Assembly: GCF_000276605.1 (NCBI RefSeq)
Contig: NZ_AKJX01000090.1
Location: 1-45,896, forward strand
Origin: Acidovorax sp. CF316
Lineage (GTDB): Bacteria; Pseudomonadota; Gammaproteobacteria; Burkholderiales; Burkholderiaceae_C
DNA length: 45,896 bases
Reading direction: 5' to 3'
Of this stretch, positions 26,378 through 37,454 are shown in pieces. Within the stretch, counting starts at the first letter, position 1. Each line of letters begins with the position of its first letter. The position numbers were made by a program, and so were the translations under genes. The notes under the pieces are model-generated. The model ran no database searches and was not told where the DNA came from. It worked only from the letters and a program-made list of their open reading frames with translations.

Positions 26378-27180
26378 TATTGGTTGCGCAGGAACTGCTG
26401 GACGAAGTCGCCCTGGTTGGGCGCATCCTGGTGCGTGGTGAACACCAGTTTCTGGCCCTCCACGCGCAGCTTCATCTCGGGGCCGAACTGGCACTGGACC
26501 TGGCCCAGCGTGGCGGCCTTGGCCTTGAAGCCGGCATTGCTCCCGCACATGCTGCCGATCTGCGAGGCGACTTCGCCGCAGAAGCTCTGGATGCTGAGCT
26601 TCTTGAGCTTGTCGTCGTCGATGGTCTTCCAGTCCACCGCCGTCTTCACCGGGCTGCCGCAGGCGCTGCTGGCCGAGGTATCGGTGTTGGCCAGCTCCGC
26701 CTGGGCAGAGGCCAGGTGCTTGTCGCGGTCGAAGCGGGCGAGCTTTTCCTGCACGCCGTCCTTTTGCTGGCGCGCATAGGCGGTCTTGAGTTCGGCAATG
26801 TTCAGGGCCTTGCTCTTCTTCTCGTCGAAGGCCAGGTCCACCGCACCCTGGCGGCCCGGCAGGTAGGTGACATAGCGCTCGCCGCCGCCATAGCGGTTGG
26901 CCTGCTTTTGAACCAGGCCCCAGTCGCGGCCATCGATCGTGGTCACATAGGCCTCGCTGCCGCTGCCGCGCTGCTCCTGCTTGCCCAGGAGGACTACCTT
27001 GTCGATGGGGTTGTTGACGCCGCTCACGCGCACCAGCGCGGCCTTGCCGTCGGTGGTCGGTGCCAGCACCACCTCCAGGCCCTGCGGGCCGGTGAAGACC
27101 TGTGGGTAGGCCGCCAGGTCCTGGGCGACGGCCAGGGTGGAAAACAGTGCGCACGCCAATGCGATTGAAGTCTTGGTCAT
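26377..27180 (-). CDS. Secreted protein of unknown function with four cysteines
   Basis: A 267-aa protein with a clear Sec signal peptide (residues 1-19/20, MTKTS followed by a hydrophobic core ending LAVAQ), so it is exported to the periplasm or beyond. The mature part has a beta-rich look at first (VFTGPQGLEVVLAP, KAALVRVSGV), then a charged helical stretch (about residues 120-165). Four cysteines lie in the second half (ACGSP, FCGEV, MCGSN, QCQFG), suitable for two disulfides. I do not recognise a family. It stands alone, convergent with the methyltransferase and divergent from the carA leader. Codon use is like the neighbours, so it does not look recently acquired. ATG 27180 starts the signal peptide. 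Confidence 0.8.
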   Translation of the reverse strand: MTKTSIALACALFSTLAVAQDLAAYPQVFTGPQGLEVVLAPTTDGKAALVRVSGVNNPIDKVVLLGKQEQRGSGSEAYVTTIDGRDWGLVQKQANRYGGGERYVTYLPGRQGAVDLAFDEKKSKALNIAELKTAYARQQKDGVQEKLARFDRDKHLASAQAELANTDTSASSACGSPVKTAVDWKTIDDDKLKKLSIQSFCGEVASQIGSMCGSNAGFKAKAATLGQVQCQFGPEMKLRVEGQKLVFTTHQDAPNQGDFVQQFLRNQ

Positions 27181-27359
27181 CCCGTCTCTCTCGGTGTGTC
27201 AAACGATACGGGAAAGTCTAGCGGAGGGCCCCCGTCGGGCCTGCCTGCCGCGCCGGGAAGTTGTGTCGTTTCGTGAAAAGCTTCTCGGATCCCGCACCGG
27301 CGCGGTGGTCGCACCATCGCCACCGGGCGGCGCAAGGACATGCAGCAGTTGTCGCTGCT

Positions 27360-27368
27360 TGTTACAAT
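27360..27368 (+). promoter_or_regulatory. Candidate extended -10 promoter upstream of carA
   Basis: TGTTACAAT is TGn plus TACAAT. No -35 at 16-18 bp. It would give a leader of about 245 nt. A second TACAAT at 27500-27505 lacks the TG and a -35; it would give a leader of about 110 nt. The stretch 27181-27359 shows no gene I can support. Confidence 0.35.
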
Positions 27369-27526
27369 GAAATTTGCTATGCAAGTGATAGCGCGGTGCG
27401 CAGCCTGCGCGACCATGCAGCAGCGAGCCAGCGGCCGGAAAGTGGCGGCAAATGCAGGGCAAAATGCCGGGTTAATCCTGCAAGATGGGCCTCTCAGGCT
27501 ACAATTGGAGGCTTTCCCGCAAACAC

Positions 27527-27600
27527 GTCGCCCGGCCGCACCCAAAGCAAACTTCCCACAAACAGCAGTCCCAGGACCTCTTCCTGCGACTCCGGGCGAC
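27527..27600 (+). promoter_or_regulatory. Inverted repeats in the carA leader
   Basis: GTCGCCCGG (27527-27535) is an exact complement of CCGGGCGAC (27592-27600), and inside lies the hairpin CAGGA-CCTCT-TCCTG (27572-27586). The outer helix ends 11 bases before the carA ribosome-binding site. No T-run, so control by termination is not evident; control at the RNA level is possible. Confidence 0.4.
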
Positions 27601-27621
27601 CGTAACCATTCGGAGAACCCA

Positions 27622-28794
27622 GTGCTTTTGTCTCTCAAGGGAACCTTCCCGCCCGCCATCCTGGCGCTCGCAGACGGCACGGTCTTTATCGGCAATTCGA
27701 TCGGTGCCACCGGCACCACCGTCGGCGAGGTGGTGTTCAACACCTCCATCGTCGGCTACCAGGAAATCCTTACCGACCCGAGCTACTGCCAGCAGATCGT
27801 CACCCTGACGTATCCGCACATCGGCAACTATGGCGTCAGCACCGAGGATATCGAAGCCGACAAGGTCCATGCCGCAGGCCTGATCATCAAGGATCTGCCG
27901 CTCCTGGCCAGCAACTTCCGCTCCACCGAAACGCTGTCGCAGTACCTGGTGCGCGAACGCACCGTGGCCATCGCCAACATCGACACCCGCAAGCTCACCC
28001 GCCTGCTGCGCGAAAAGGGTGCCCAGAACGGCGCCATCATCGGCCTGGCACAAGGCCAGAGCGTGACGCAGGCGCTGATCGACGAAGCCCTGGTGGCCGC
28101 CAAGGCCGCGCCCAACATGGCCGGGCTGGACCTGGCCAAGGTGGTGTCGACCAAGACCCGCTACGAGTGGACCGAGACCGAGTGGACGCTGGGCAAGGGC
28201 TACGGCCAGCTCGAGGCACCGCAGTTCCATGTGGTGGCCTACGACTACGGCGTGAAGAAGAACATCCTGCGCATGCTCGCGCAGCGCGGCTGCAAGGTCA
28301 CCGTGGTGCCGGCCCAGACGCCTGCCGCCGACGTGCTGGCCATGAAGCCCGATGGCGTGTTCCTCTCCAACGGCCCTGGCGATCCACAGCCTTGCGACTA
28401 CGCCATCGAAGCCACACGCACCATCGTCGACAGCGGCGTGCCCACCTTCGGCATCTGCCTGGGCCACCAGATCATGGCCCTGGCCGCAGGCGCCAAGACC
28501 TTCAAGATGGTCAACAGCCACCACGGTGCCAACCACCCCGTGAAGGACCTGGATACCGGCCGCGTGAGCATCACCAGCCAGAACCACGGCTTTGCCGTGG
28601 AGATGGACTCGCTGCCTGCCAACCTGCGCGCCACGCACGTGAGCCTGTTCGACGGCACGCTGCAAGGCCTGGTGCACACGGACAAGCCGGCGTTCTGCTT
28701 CCAGGGCCACCCCGAGGCATCGCCCGGCCCGCACGACATCGCCTACCTGTTCGACCGCTTCACCGACGCGATGCGGGCCGCGCGCACCCAATAA
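27622..28794 (+). CDS. carA: Carbamoyl phosphate synthase small subunit
   Basis: The glutaminase subunit (390 aa) hydrolyses glutamine and channels ammonia to CarB for pyrimidine and arginine synthesis. The N-terminal CPSase_sm domain has [27 protein letters not shown]. The class I amidotransferase domain (about residues 195-385) has the nucleophile Cys279 in [32 protein letters not shown], and the His-Glu pair in [15 protein letters not shown]. Start GTG 27622 is 6 bases after GGAG (27612-27615) and begins the conserved N-terminus; the upstream open frame is not conserved protein. Length fits E. coli (382). It is followed after 20 bases by a small unknown gene and then carB. Confidence 0.97.
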   Translation: MLLSLKGTFPPAILALADGTVFIGNSIGATGTTVGEVVFNTSIVGYQEILTDPSYCQQIVTLTYPHIGNYGVSTEDIEADKVHAAGLIIKDLPLLASNFRSTETLSQYLVRERTVAIANIDTRKLTRLLREKGAQNGAIIGLAQGQSVTQALIDEALVAAKAAPNMAGLDLAKVVSTKTRYEWTETEWTLGKGYGQLEAPQFHVVAYDYGVKKNILRMLAQRGCKVTVVPAQTPAADVLAMKPDGVFLSNGPGDPQPCDYAIEATRTIVDSGVPTFGICLGHQIMALAAGAKTFKMVNSHHGANHPVKDLDTGRVSITSQNHGFAVEMDSLPANLRATHVSLFDGTLQGLVHTDKPAFCFQGHPEASPGPHDIAYLFDRFTDAMRAARTQ

Positions 28795-28814
28795 GCCCCT
28801 GAAGGAACCGCGCC

Positions 28815-29228
28815 ATGAAACTCTTCAGCTTCCCCCAGGCCTCGCTCGAGAAAGCCATCCACAAGCGTGTGCTGACCCTGCCGTCGCCGCACCGCGAGTG
28901 GTTCATCGAGCGCTGGGCGCAAAAGCCCTACAAGAAGTCCTTCATCGAGAACAAGGCCATGCCTCTGGTCACGCTGGTGGCCAAGGGCAAGACCTGGGAC
29001 GACGAGACCTTTGCCGAAGCCATGGCCGAATGGGACGTGACCTTCTATGACGCGGAAACCGAAGTGCTGCTGCCCCTGGTGCAGGGCGATGGCCTGCTGC
29101 AGCTGATGCAGAAGAACCTGCCGCCCGAGCGCGCGCAGGCGCTCATCGCCAAGATCAACACGCGCCGCGACGCTGCAGCCGCCGCCACGCCCGCCAGTCC
29201 CCAGGCAGCCGAACCCACGATCGACTGA
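28815..29228 (+). CDS. Unknown protein encoded between carA and carB
   Basis: A 137-aa predicted cytoplasmic protein with no signal peptide or membrane segment. It begins [19 protein letters not shown] and contains the aromatic-rich patch [21 protein letters not shown], a [20 protein letters not shown] segment, the helical [22 protein letters not shown], and an Ala/Pro-rich tail. I do not recognise a family. ATG 28815 has AAGGAA about 7 bases before it. It sits 20 bases after carA and 10 bases before carB, so all three are almost certainly one transcript and it should be made whenever carbamoyl phosphate synthase is made. A regulatory or accessory role with CarAB is inference from position only. 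Confidence 0.85.
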   Translation: MKLFSFPQASLEKAIHKRVLTLPSPHREWFIERWAQKPYKKSFIENKAMPLVTLVAKGKTWDDETFAEAMAEWDVTFYDAETEVLLPLVQGDGLLQLMQKNLPPERAQALIAKINTRRDAAAAATPASPQAAEPTID

Positions 29229-29238
29229 TCGACGCAAC

Positions 29239-32487
<3,249 letters not shown>

Positions 32488-32512
32488 TCCCGCCGGCCAG
32501 CCGTGGCCGCCG

Positions 32513-32549
32513 AGCCCCGTGGAGCGCGCCTCCACGGGGCTTTTTCTTT
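32513..32549 (+). terminator. Intrinsic terminator of carA-orf-carB
   Basis: Perfect 12-bp stem, AGCCCCGTGGAG (32513-32524) with CTCCACGGGGCT (32530-32541), loop CGCGC, followed by a T-rich run to 32549. Confidence 0.93.
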
Positions 32550-32603
32550 GCCTGCGGGCTTGCCCTGTTGCCTGCCGTTGGGTCTTGCCGCTAGATTGGC
32601 GCC

Positions 32604-33563
32604 ATGCCTGCCGCTACCGCACCTGCCCCGCAGCCCCTGCGCCGATGGTCGACCGAGGTGGTCGCGCCTGCGGCGCGGCTGGACTACTGGGTGGGCGCCA
32701 TCTGCGAGGCTTTCCTGGAGATGGACTGCAGCTCGCGCGAGGCGACCACCTTCGATGGCGTGCTGCAGAGCCTGCCGGTGGCCAGCCTCTCGGTCAACCA
32801 GGTGCGGGCCTCCACCCAGGATGTGTACCGTACGCCCGCCGGCATTGCCTGCAGCCGGCAATTGCCGTTCTATCTGATCGCCCAGGCCGAATCCTCCTGG
32901 CATGTGCGCCAGGACGGGCAGGTGGCCCATTTGCGCCCGGGTGACGTGGCGCTGGTGGATTCGGCCCGGCCCTACGAGCTGCATTTTCCCGAAGGCGTGG
33001 GCTGCGTCTCGCTGCAGCTGCCGCGTGCCTGGGTGGGGCAGTGGCTGGTCCAGGCCGAGGCGCGCGGGCCCCGCGTGGCCTGGCGCGACCAGGGCTGGGG
33101 CCAGAGCCTGGGCGCCCTGGCGGTGCAGCTCGCGCGTGACCCGGCCTCGGCCCAGGCCTTGCCGCCCGCCTTGCTGTCGGACCACCTGGGGGCCCTGCTG
33201 TCGGCCGCGCTGGAGCAGCCCGTGGTGCCTGCCGGTGCCGCCCAGGGCCTGCATGCCCATCTGTCTGCGCTCATGGCGGCCCGGATCGACCAGGGCGGCC
33301 TGTCGGCACAGGTGCTGGCCGATGAGACCGGGATCTCGTTGCGCACCCTGCATCGAGCGTTTGCGGCGCGGGGCAGCACCTTTGCGGGCACGCTGCGCCA
33401 GCTGCGCCTGGCACGTGCCGGCGATCTGCTGCGCCGCCCGCAACTGGCCCATGTGTCCGTGGCCGAGATCGGGCGGCGCTGCGGCTTTGCCGATGCATCG
33501 CACTTCGCGCGTGCCTTCCAGCGCGCCATGGGCATGTCGCCGGCCGCGTGGCGGCGGCGTTGA
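32604..33563 (+). CDS. AraC-family regulator with AraC_binding_2-type sensor
   Basis: A 319-aa regulator. The N-terminal 190 residues resemble the AraC_binding_2 domain of FeaR/NphR-type activators, with RLDYWVGAICEAFLEMDC, YLIAQAESSWHVRQDG, LRPGDVALVDSARPYEL and GCVSLQLPR. The C-terminal AraC DNA-binding domain (about 215-319) has LADETGISLRTLHRAFAARG in the first HTH and VSVAEIGRRCGFADASHFARAFQRAMGMSPAAWRRR in the second. ATG 32604 lacks a clear ribosome-binding site. The esterase-like gene starts 126 bases downstream on the same strand and is the likeliest target (inference). The inducer is unknown. Confidence 0.9.
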   Translation: MPAATAPAPQPLRRWSTEVVAPAARLDYWVGAICEAFLEMDCSSREATTFDGVLQSLPVASLSVNQVRASTQDVYRTPAGIACSRQLPFYLIAQAESSWHVRQDGQVAHLRPGDVALVDSARPYELHFPEGVGCVSLQLPRAWVGQWLVQAEARGPRVAWRDQGWGQSLGALAVQLARDPASAQALPPALLSDHLGALLSAALEQPVVPAGAAQGLHAHLSALMAARIDQGGLSAQVLADETGISLRTLHRAFAARGSTFAGTLRQLRLARAGDLLRRPQLAHVSVAEIGRRCGFADASHFARAFQRAMGMSPAAWRRR

Positions 33564-33689
33564 GAGCCCTGGCACACACAGCACAGGGGCCTGGCACGCA
33601 CAGGCCATCCAGGCCCCCGTCTTCTTCCTAAGGTACCGCCAGGGCAGGGCATGTCGCCCGGCCTGTCACAACCAACGAAGGAGACAACG

Positions 33690-34418
33690 ATGGCGGATAC
33701 CTATGTTCTGGTCCATGGCGCCTGGCACACTGGCGCCGAGATGGAGGCCACGGCCGGCCACCTGCGCGCGCGCGGCCATACCGTGCATTGCCCCACGCTG
33801 GCCGGCAACCGGCCGGGCGACGACCGCGCGGCCACGGGCCTGGCCGATGCGGTGGACTCGCTCGCGGCCTTCATCGAGGGCCAGGACCTGCGCGATGTGC
33901 GCCTGGTGGGCCACAGCTATGGCGGCATGGTCATCAGCCACATGCCGGCACGGCTGCCGGGGCGCATCCGCCGGCTGGTGTACTGGAACGCCTTTGTCCC
34001 GCAGGACGGCGAGTGCCTCAACGACCTGGTGCCGCCGCACTACCGCGCGCTGTTCGATGGCATCGCCGCGGCCAACGGCAACGCGGTGATGCTGCCGTAC
34101 CCCATCTGGCGCGAGGCCTTCATCAACGATGGCGACGAGGCCCTGGCGAAAAGCAGCTACGCACTGCTCAACGCGCATCCCTACCGCACCTTCACCGAAC
34201 CCGCGCGCCTGCCCGCGCCCCTGGCGGCGCTGGAGATCGGCAAGAGCTACCTCAATGCCCAGCAGGACGTGGCCTTGCCCCACAGCCTGCCCTGGCACCC
34301 GCGCCTGTCGGAGCGGCTGGGCCTGTTCCGCCTGGTGGAGTGCCAGGGCAGCCACGAGATCTGCTTCTCCGACCCGGCGCTGGCGGCGTCAAGCATCGAG
34401 CGCGCCGGTCGGGATTGA
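33690..34418 (+). CDS. Alpha/beta hydrolase, esterase-like (EstC / methylesterase type)
   Basis: A 242-aa cytoplasmic hydrolase. It begins YVLVHGAWHTGAEM, the HGA(W/F/C)HG-like oxyanion start of the plant hydroxynitrile-lyase and methylesterase group, and has the nucleophile elbow GHSYGGMV and the catalytic His in ECQGSHEICFSDP near the C-terminus. That group includes bacterial EstC and salicylate-type esterases; the substrate is not readable. AAGGAGA lies 6-7 bases before ATG 33690, a strong site. It follows the AraC-family gene by 126 bases. Downstream, 34419-34551 holds a hairpin with T-run and a likely greA promoter. Confidence 0.85.
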   Translation: MADTYVLVHGAWHTGAEMEATAGHLRARGHTVHCPTLAGNRPGDDRAATGLADAVDSLAAFIEGQDLRDVRLVGHSYGGMVISHMPARLPGRIRRLVYWNAFVPQDGECLNDLVPPHYRALFDGIAAANGNAVMLPYPIWREAFINDGDEALAKSSYALLNAHPYRTFTEPARLPAPLAALEIGKSYLNAQQDVALPHSLPWHPRLSERLGLFRLVECQGSHEICFSDPALAASSIERAGRD

Positions 34419-34454
34419 AAACATCGCCTCTTTTTTGCGGGTTTCTAGGGTGCT

Positions 34455-34482
34455 TTGAAGCGCGCCCAACACGCGGCATAAT
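34455..34482 (+). promoter_or_regulatory. Candidate greA promoter
   Basis: TTGAAG (34455-34460), a 16-bp spacer, CATAAT (34477-34482). Transcription would start at about 34489, just before a terminator-like hairpin. Confidence 0.55.
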
Positions 34483-34491
34483 CATGTCCAT

Positions 34492-34529
34492 GACACCGCC
34501 CGGCCTGCGCCCGGCGGTGTCGTTTTTTT
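34492..34529 (+). terminator. Intrinsic terminator, possibly a greA leader attenuator
   Basis: GACACCGCC (34492-34500) pairs perfectly with GGCGGTGTC (34513-34521), followed by a seven-T run (34523-34529). It lies 73 bases after the hydrolase stop, so it may end that gene. It also starts about 3 bases after the predicted greA transcription start, so greA transcripts must read through it. Confidence 0.85.
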
Positions 34530-34551
34530 GACAACCCGAACGACGACGGAC

Positions 34552-35028
34552 ATGACCACCATTCCCATCACCAAGCGCGGCGCGGAGAAGCTGCGCGAAG
34601 AGTTGCACCGCTTGAAGACCGTGGACCGCCCCTGGGTGATCACGGCCATTTCCGACGCCCGCGCCCAGGGGGACCTGAGCGAGAACGCCGAGTACGAAGC
34701 TGCCAAGGACCGCCAGGGCTTCATCGAAGGCCGCATCCAGGAAGTGGAAGGCAAGCTGTCCGCCGCGCAGATCATCGATCCGACCGCGGTGGATGCGGGC
34801 GGCAAGGTGGTGTTCGGCGCCACGGTGGAGCTCGAGGACGAAGAGACCGGCGATACGGTGACCTACCAGATCGTGGGCGAGGACGAGGCCGACCTCAAGC
34901 AGGGCCTGATCAACGTTTCCAGCCCCATCGCGCGCGCGCTGATCGGCAAGGAAGAGGGCGATACCGCCGAAGTGCAGGCGCCCGGTGGCGTTCGCCGTTA
35001 CGAAGTGGTGGCCGTCAGCTACGTCTGA
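34552..35028 (+). CDS. greA: Transcription elongation factor GreA
   Basis: GreA (158 aa, same as E. coli) rescues backtracked RNA polymerase by stimulating transcript cleavage. The N-terminal coiled coil has [17 protein letters not shown] and the loop-tip region [30 protein letters not shown], with the acidic Asp and Glu that enter the secondary channel. The C-terminal FKBP-like domain has [25 protein letters not shown] and [17 protein letters not shown] [17 protein letters not shown]. Start ATG 34552 was preferred over the in-frame GTG-type start at 34528, which would lie in the T-run of the hairpin. Only a weak ribosome-binding site is visible. A membrane-protein gene follows by 20 bases. 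Confidence 0.98.
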   Translation: MTTIPITKRGAEKLREELHRLKTVDRPWVITAISDARAQGDLSENAEYEAAKDRQGFIEGRIQEVEGKLSAAQIIDPTAVDAGGKVVFGATVELEDEETGDTVTYQIVGEDEADLKQGLINVSSPIARALIGKEEGDTAEVQAPGGVRRYEVVAVSYV

Positions 35029-35048
35029 GGCCAGGCCTTTTTGCTTTC

Positions 35049-35513
35049 ATGACCGCTGCGCGCCTTCCGGCCCTGGCTGCCGCCCTGTGGTGGGGCAGTC
35101 TCACCACCGTGGGTTTCCTGGTGGTGCCCCTGCTGTTCGCCCACCTGCCCTCGGCTGCGATCGCCGGGCAGATGGCGGCCAAGCTGTTCGCTGCGCAGAC
35201 CTGGGTCACGGTCGCCTGCTGCATGTTGCTGCTGCTCATCTCCCGGCGCCGGCATGAGGAAGTCCAGGAGCCCTGGGCCCAGGCGGCGCTGGGTTTCGTG
35301 CTCGGGGGTCTGCTGCTCGCTCTGCTGGTTCAGTTCGGCGTGTCGCCGCGCATCGTGGCGCGGCAGGACCTGCGCCTGTGGCATTCCGTGGGCACGGGCA
35401 TGTACGTGCTGCAGTGGGTATGTGCGCTGGTGGTGCTGTGGCGCACCGTGCAGGTCCCGCCGGCCTCGGTCAATGGCGAAGCCGGGCCGGCAGCCGCCCA
35501 GCCCGGGGCCTGA
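35049..35513 (+). CDS. DUF4149-family membrane protein
   Basis: A 154-aa inner-membrane protein with four hydrophobic segments (about residues 5-31, 45-66, 80-97 and 115-133). Conserved-looking features are ALWWGSLTTVGFLVVPLLFAHLPS at the N-terminus, GQMAAKLFAAQTW, and RLWHSVGTGMYVLQWV near the end. This pattern fits DUF4149, a family commonly found beside greA and rlmE in Burkholderiales; its function is unknown. It starts 20 bases after greA and is probably co-transcribed with it. Its stop at 35511-35513 directly abuts the stop of the convergent glycosyltransferase-like gene at 35514, leaving no intergenic space. Confidence 0.82.
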   Translation: MTAARLPALAAALWWGSLTTVGFLVVPLLFAHLPSAAIAGQMAAKLFAAQTWVTVACCMLLLLISRRRHEEVQEPWAQAALGFVLGGLLLALLVQFGVSPRIVARQDLRLWHSVGTGMYVLQWVCALVVLWRTVQVPPASVNGEAGPAAAQPGA

Positions 35514-36284
35514 TCACTCGTGCCAGTGCTCCGCCACCCAGGTGGCGGGCCGGATGTAGCGAAAACGCCGGTTGCGCCGGCCGGCCAGCGCGTCGGGCGG
35601 GTTGCACTCGCCGTGGAAGATCACGATGCGTGCGTCTGGCGGCACGAAGGGTGCCTTCCAGTAGTTGCTGGGCCAGGCAGGGATGCCGTGGTACTTGAAG
35701 CTCGGACACCAGGCTGCGGGCCAGTAGGCGAGCTTGCCTTGGCGGTGCAGGAAATCCGACAGGTAGGCCTGCTCGTTGCGGAACTGCTCGCGGATCTCGG
35801 CGAAGTGGCCGCGGAAGTAATCGAGCACATCGGGGTGCGCGCCCAGCTCGAAGCGGTAGACCGACGAATTGCCGGTGATGCGCCAGGGGCGCTTGTAATC
35901 GTGGATGATGAGGAATTCGCCCGGCTCGGTGAAGAAACCATCGAGCGAACCGGTGACCACCACGTCCACGTCCATGAACAGGGCCGTGCCCCTGAGTCCG
36001 TGCAGGTCGGCGCTGAAGGTGACGAGCTTGGTCCAGCCGCGTTCGGGGATGCCCGCGGGCAGGTCCAGTGGCGGGATGGGCAGGCACTGCACCTCGCTGC
36101 GGATGCCGGCGCTGTTGTCGGTGAGGCAGACGAAATGGAACGGGCCCGACAGGTGCCTGCGCACCATGGCATAGAGCCGGTTGACGTATTCGGGGCCGTA
36201 TTTCGTGCCCCATTTCATGCAGATGACGTGGCGCTGGCCCCCGGGGGCCGCAGCGCTGCCAGCAGGCGTGGCGGCGACGACCAT
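35514..36284 (-). CDS. Glycosyltransferase-like protein with DxD motif
   Basis: A 256-aa protein with a nucleotide-sugar transferase look. HVICMKWGTKYGPEYVNRLYAMVRRHL near the N-terminus, FHFVCLTDNS, and a metal-binding DxD-type motif GTALFMDVDVVVTGSLDGFF (Asp105, Asp107) resemble GT8 and related family A enzymes. C-terminal segments include YRFELGAHPDVLDYF, EQAYLSDFL and the HGECNPPDAL end. Donor and acceptor are unknown, and an older hypothetical-protein name is possible. Start ATG 36284; ATG at Met23 (MKWGTKYG) is an alternative. It lies 5 bases after yhbY on the same strand, so the two are probably co-transcribed. No signal peptide is seen. Confidence 0.75.
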   Translation of the reverse strand: MVVAATPAGSAAAPGGQRHVICMKWGTKYGPEYVNRLYAMVRRHLSGPFHFVCLTDNSAGIRSEVQCLPIPPLDLPAGIPERGWTKLVTFSADLHGLRGTALFMDVDVVVTGSLDGFFTEPGEFLIIHDYKRPWRITGNSSVYRFELGAHPDVLDYFRGHFAEIREQFRNEQAYLSDFLHRQGKLAYWPAAWCPSFKYHGIPAWPSNYWKAPFVPPDARIVIFHGECNPPDALAGRRNRRFRYIRPATWVAEHWHE

Positions 36285-36289
36285 TCGGA

Positions 36290-36766
36290 TCAGTCGGCCT
36301 GGCGTTTCTTGACGGATTTGAGCTTGGGCTTCTTGGCCCGCTTGATCTGGCCGCCAGGCGTCAGGCGCTGGTTGCCCAGCACGCGCAGCTGCTTGACCTC
36401 GGGGCGCTGGCCGGCGCGCTTGCTGTATTTCAGGACCTTCACGTCGCGCGGGCCAGGCATGCGGTCCTCGTCGATGGTGCGCTCCTTGGCAGGCTGAGGG
36501 CGCCACAGCACCAGGAGCTTGCCGATGTGCTGGATCGGGGCGGCGTTCAGGTCGGCCGTGAGCTGCTGGTACATCAGCTCGCGCGCGGCACGGTCGTCGC
36601 CGAAGACGCGCACCTTGATCAGCCCGTGGGCATTCAGGGCGGCGTCGATTTCCTTCTGGACGGCGGGGGTCAGGCCGTCGCCGCCCACGAGCACCACGGG
36701 GTCGAGATGGTGGGCGTTGGCGCGGTGTTCCCGGCGCTCGGCGGGGGTCAATTGAATTTGGGGCAT
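36290..36766 (-). CDS. yhbY: YhbY/CRM-domain RNA-binding protein
   Basis: The N-terminal 95 residues form a CRS1-YhbY (CRM) domain: LTPAERREHRANAHHLDPVVLVGGDGLTPAV, EIDAALNAHGLIKVRVFG, and IQHIGKLLVLWRP. E. coli YhbY associates with pre-50S ribosomal particles. This protein (158 aa) has an extra basic C-terminal tail of about 60 residues (GGQIKRAKKPKLKSVKKRQAD), longer than E. coli YhbY (97). ATG 36766 begins the family N-terminus. No Shine-Dalgarno sequence precedes it, and a GATAAT-like -10 ends only 7 bases before it, so the mRNA may be leaderless. It is divergent from rlmE with 33 bases between start codons; both proteins act on the large ribosomal subunit. Confidence 0.93.
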   Translation of the reverse strand: MPQIQLTPAERREHRANAHHLDPVVLVGGDGLTPAVQKEIDAALNAHGLIKVRVFGDDRAARELMYQQLTADLNAAPIQHIGKLLVLWRPQPAKERTIDEDRMPGPRDVKVLKYSKRAGQRPEVKQLRVLGNQRLTPGGQIKRAKKPKLKSVKKRQAD

Positions 36767-36779
36767 GGGCCGTATTATC
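36752..36779. promoter_or_regulatory. Overlapping divergent promoters for yhbY and rlmE
   Basis: Plus strand: TTGAAT (36752-36757), a 15-bp spacer, TATTAT (36773-36778), directed at rlmE. Minus strand: GATAAT (plus 36774-36779), directed at yhbY. The two -10 boxes share five bases, so the two directions may compete. The plus-strand -35 lies inside the yhbY coding region. Confidence 0.4.
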
Positions 36780-36799
36780 GAGGCTGAAAGAAAAACACA

Positions 36800-37453
36800 A
36801 TGAAAGTTAAAACCCAAAGCAAGAAGGTCAACAAGGCGTGGCTCAACGACCACGTCAATGACACCTATGTCAAGTTGGCCCAGAAAGAGGGTTTTCGGGC
36901 CCGTGCGGCCTACAAGCTCAAGGAAATCGACGAGCAGTTGCACCTGATCAAGCCCGGCAATACCGTGGTGGACCTGGGCTCCACCCCGGGCGCCTGGAGC
37001 CAGTACGTGCGCCGGCGCCTGTCGCCCAGCGGCGCGGCCACGGGGCAGCTCAATGGCAACATCATCGCGCTGGACATCCTTCCCATGGAGCCCATCGAGG
37101 GCGTGACCTTTCTGAACGGCGATTTCCGCGAGGAATCGGTGCTGGCCCAGCTGGAGGCGGCGCTGGAGGGCCGGGTGGTGGACGTCGTGGTCTCGGACAT
37201 GGCGCCGAATCTCTCGGGCATTGAATCGGCCGACGCTGCCCGCATTTCCCATCTGGTGGAGCTGGCGGTGGATTTCGCGACGGCCCACCTCAAGCCCGAC
37301 GGGGCGCTGGTGGTCAAGCTGTTCCATGGCAGCGGCTACAGCGACCTGGTCACGCTGTTCAAGCAGACCTTCAAGGTCGTGAAACCCGTCAAACCCAAGG
37401 CCTCGCGCGACAAATCGTCGGAAACCTTCCTCGTCGGCATGGGGCTGAAGTAA
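36800..37453 (+). CDS. rlmE: 23S rRNA 2'-O-methyltransferase RlmE (FtsJ/RrmJ)
   Basis: The 217-aa SAM-dependent enzyme methylates U2552 of 23S rRNA in the A-loop, a late step in 50S assembly, and is heat-induced in E. coli. The Rossmann-like SAM site has [15 protein letters not shown]. The K-D-K-E catalytic tetrad is visible: Lys39 in RAAYKLKEI, Asp133 in [11 protein letters not shown], Lys173 in [10 protein letters not shown] and Glu208 in KSSETFLVG. Length is close to E. coli (209). ATG 36800 begins the protein after an A-rich, weak ribosome-binding region. ftsH lies 357 bases downstream, with its own promoter and an apparent repeat between, unlike the tight rrmJ-ftsH operon of E. coli. Confidence 0.97.
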   Translation: MKVKTQSKKVNKAWLNDHVNDTYVKLAQKEGFRARAAYKLKEIDEQLHLIKPGNTVVDLGSTPGAWSQYVRRRLSPSGAATGQLNGNIIALDILPMEPIEGVTFLNGDFREESVLAQLEAALEGRVVDVVVSDMAPNLSGIESADAARISHLVELAVDFATAHLKPDGALVVKLFHGSGYSDLVTLFKQTFKVVKPVKPKASRDKSSETFLVGMGLK

Positions 37454-37454
37454 G

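Noticed and set aside
27340-27621. Upstream extension of the carA frame, or a leader peptide
   Set aside because: The residues have no CarA similarity. The good ribosome-binding site is at 27612-27615. No Arg- or pyrimidine-coupled leader-peptide pattern was seen.
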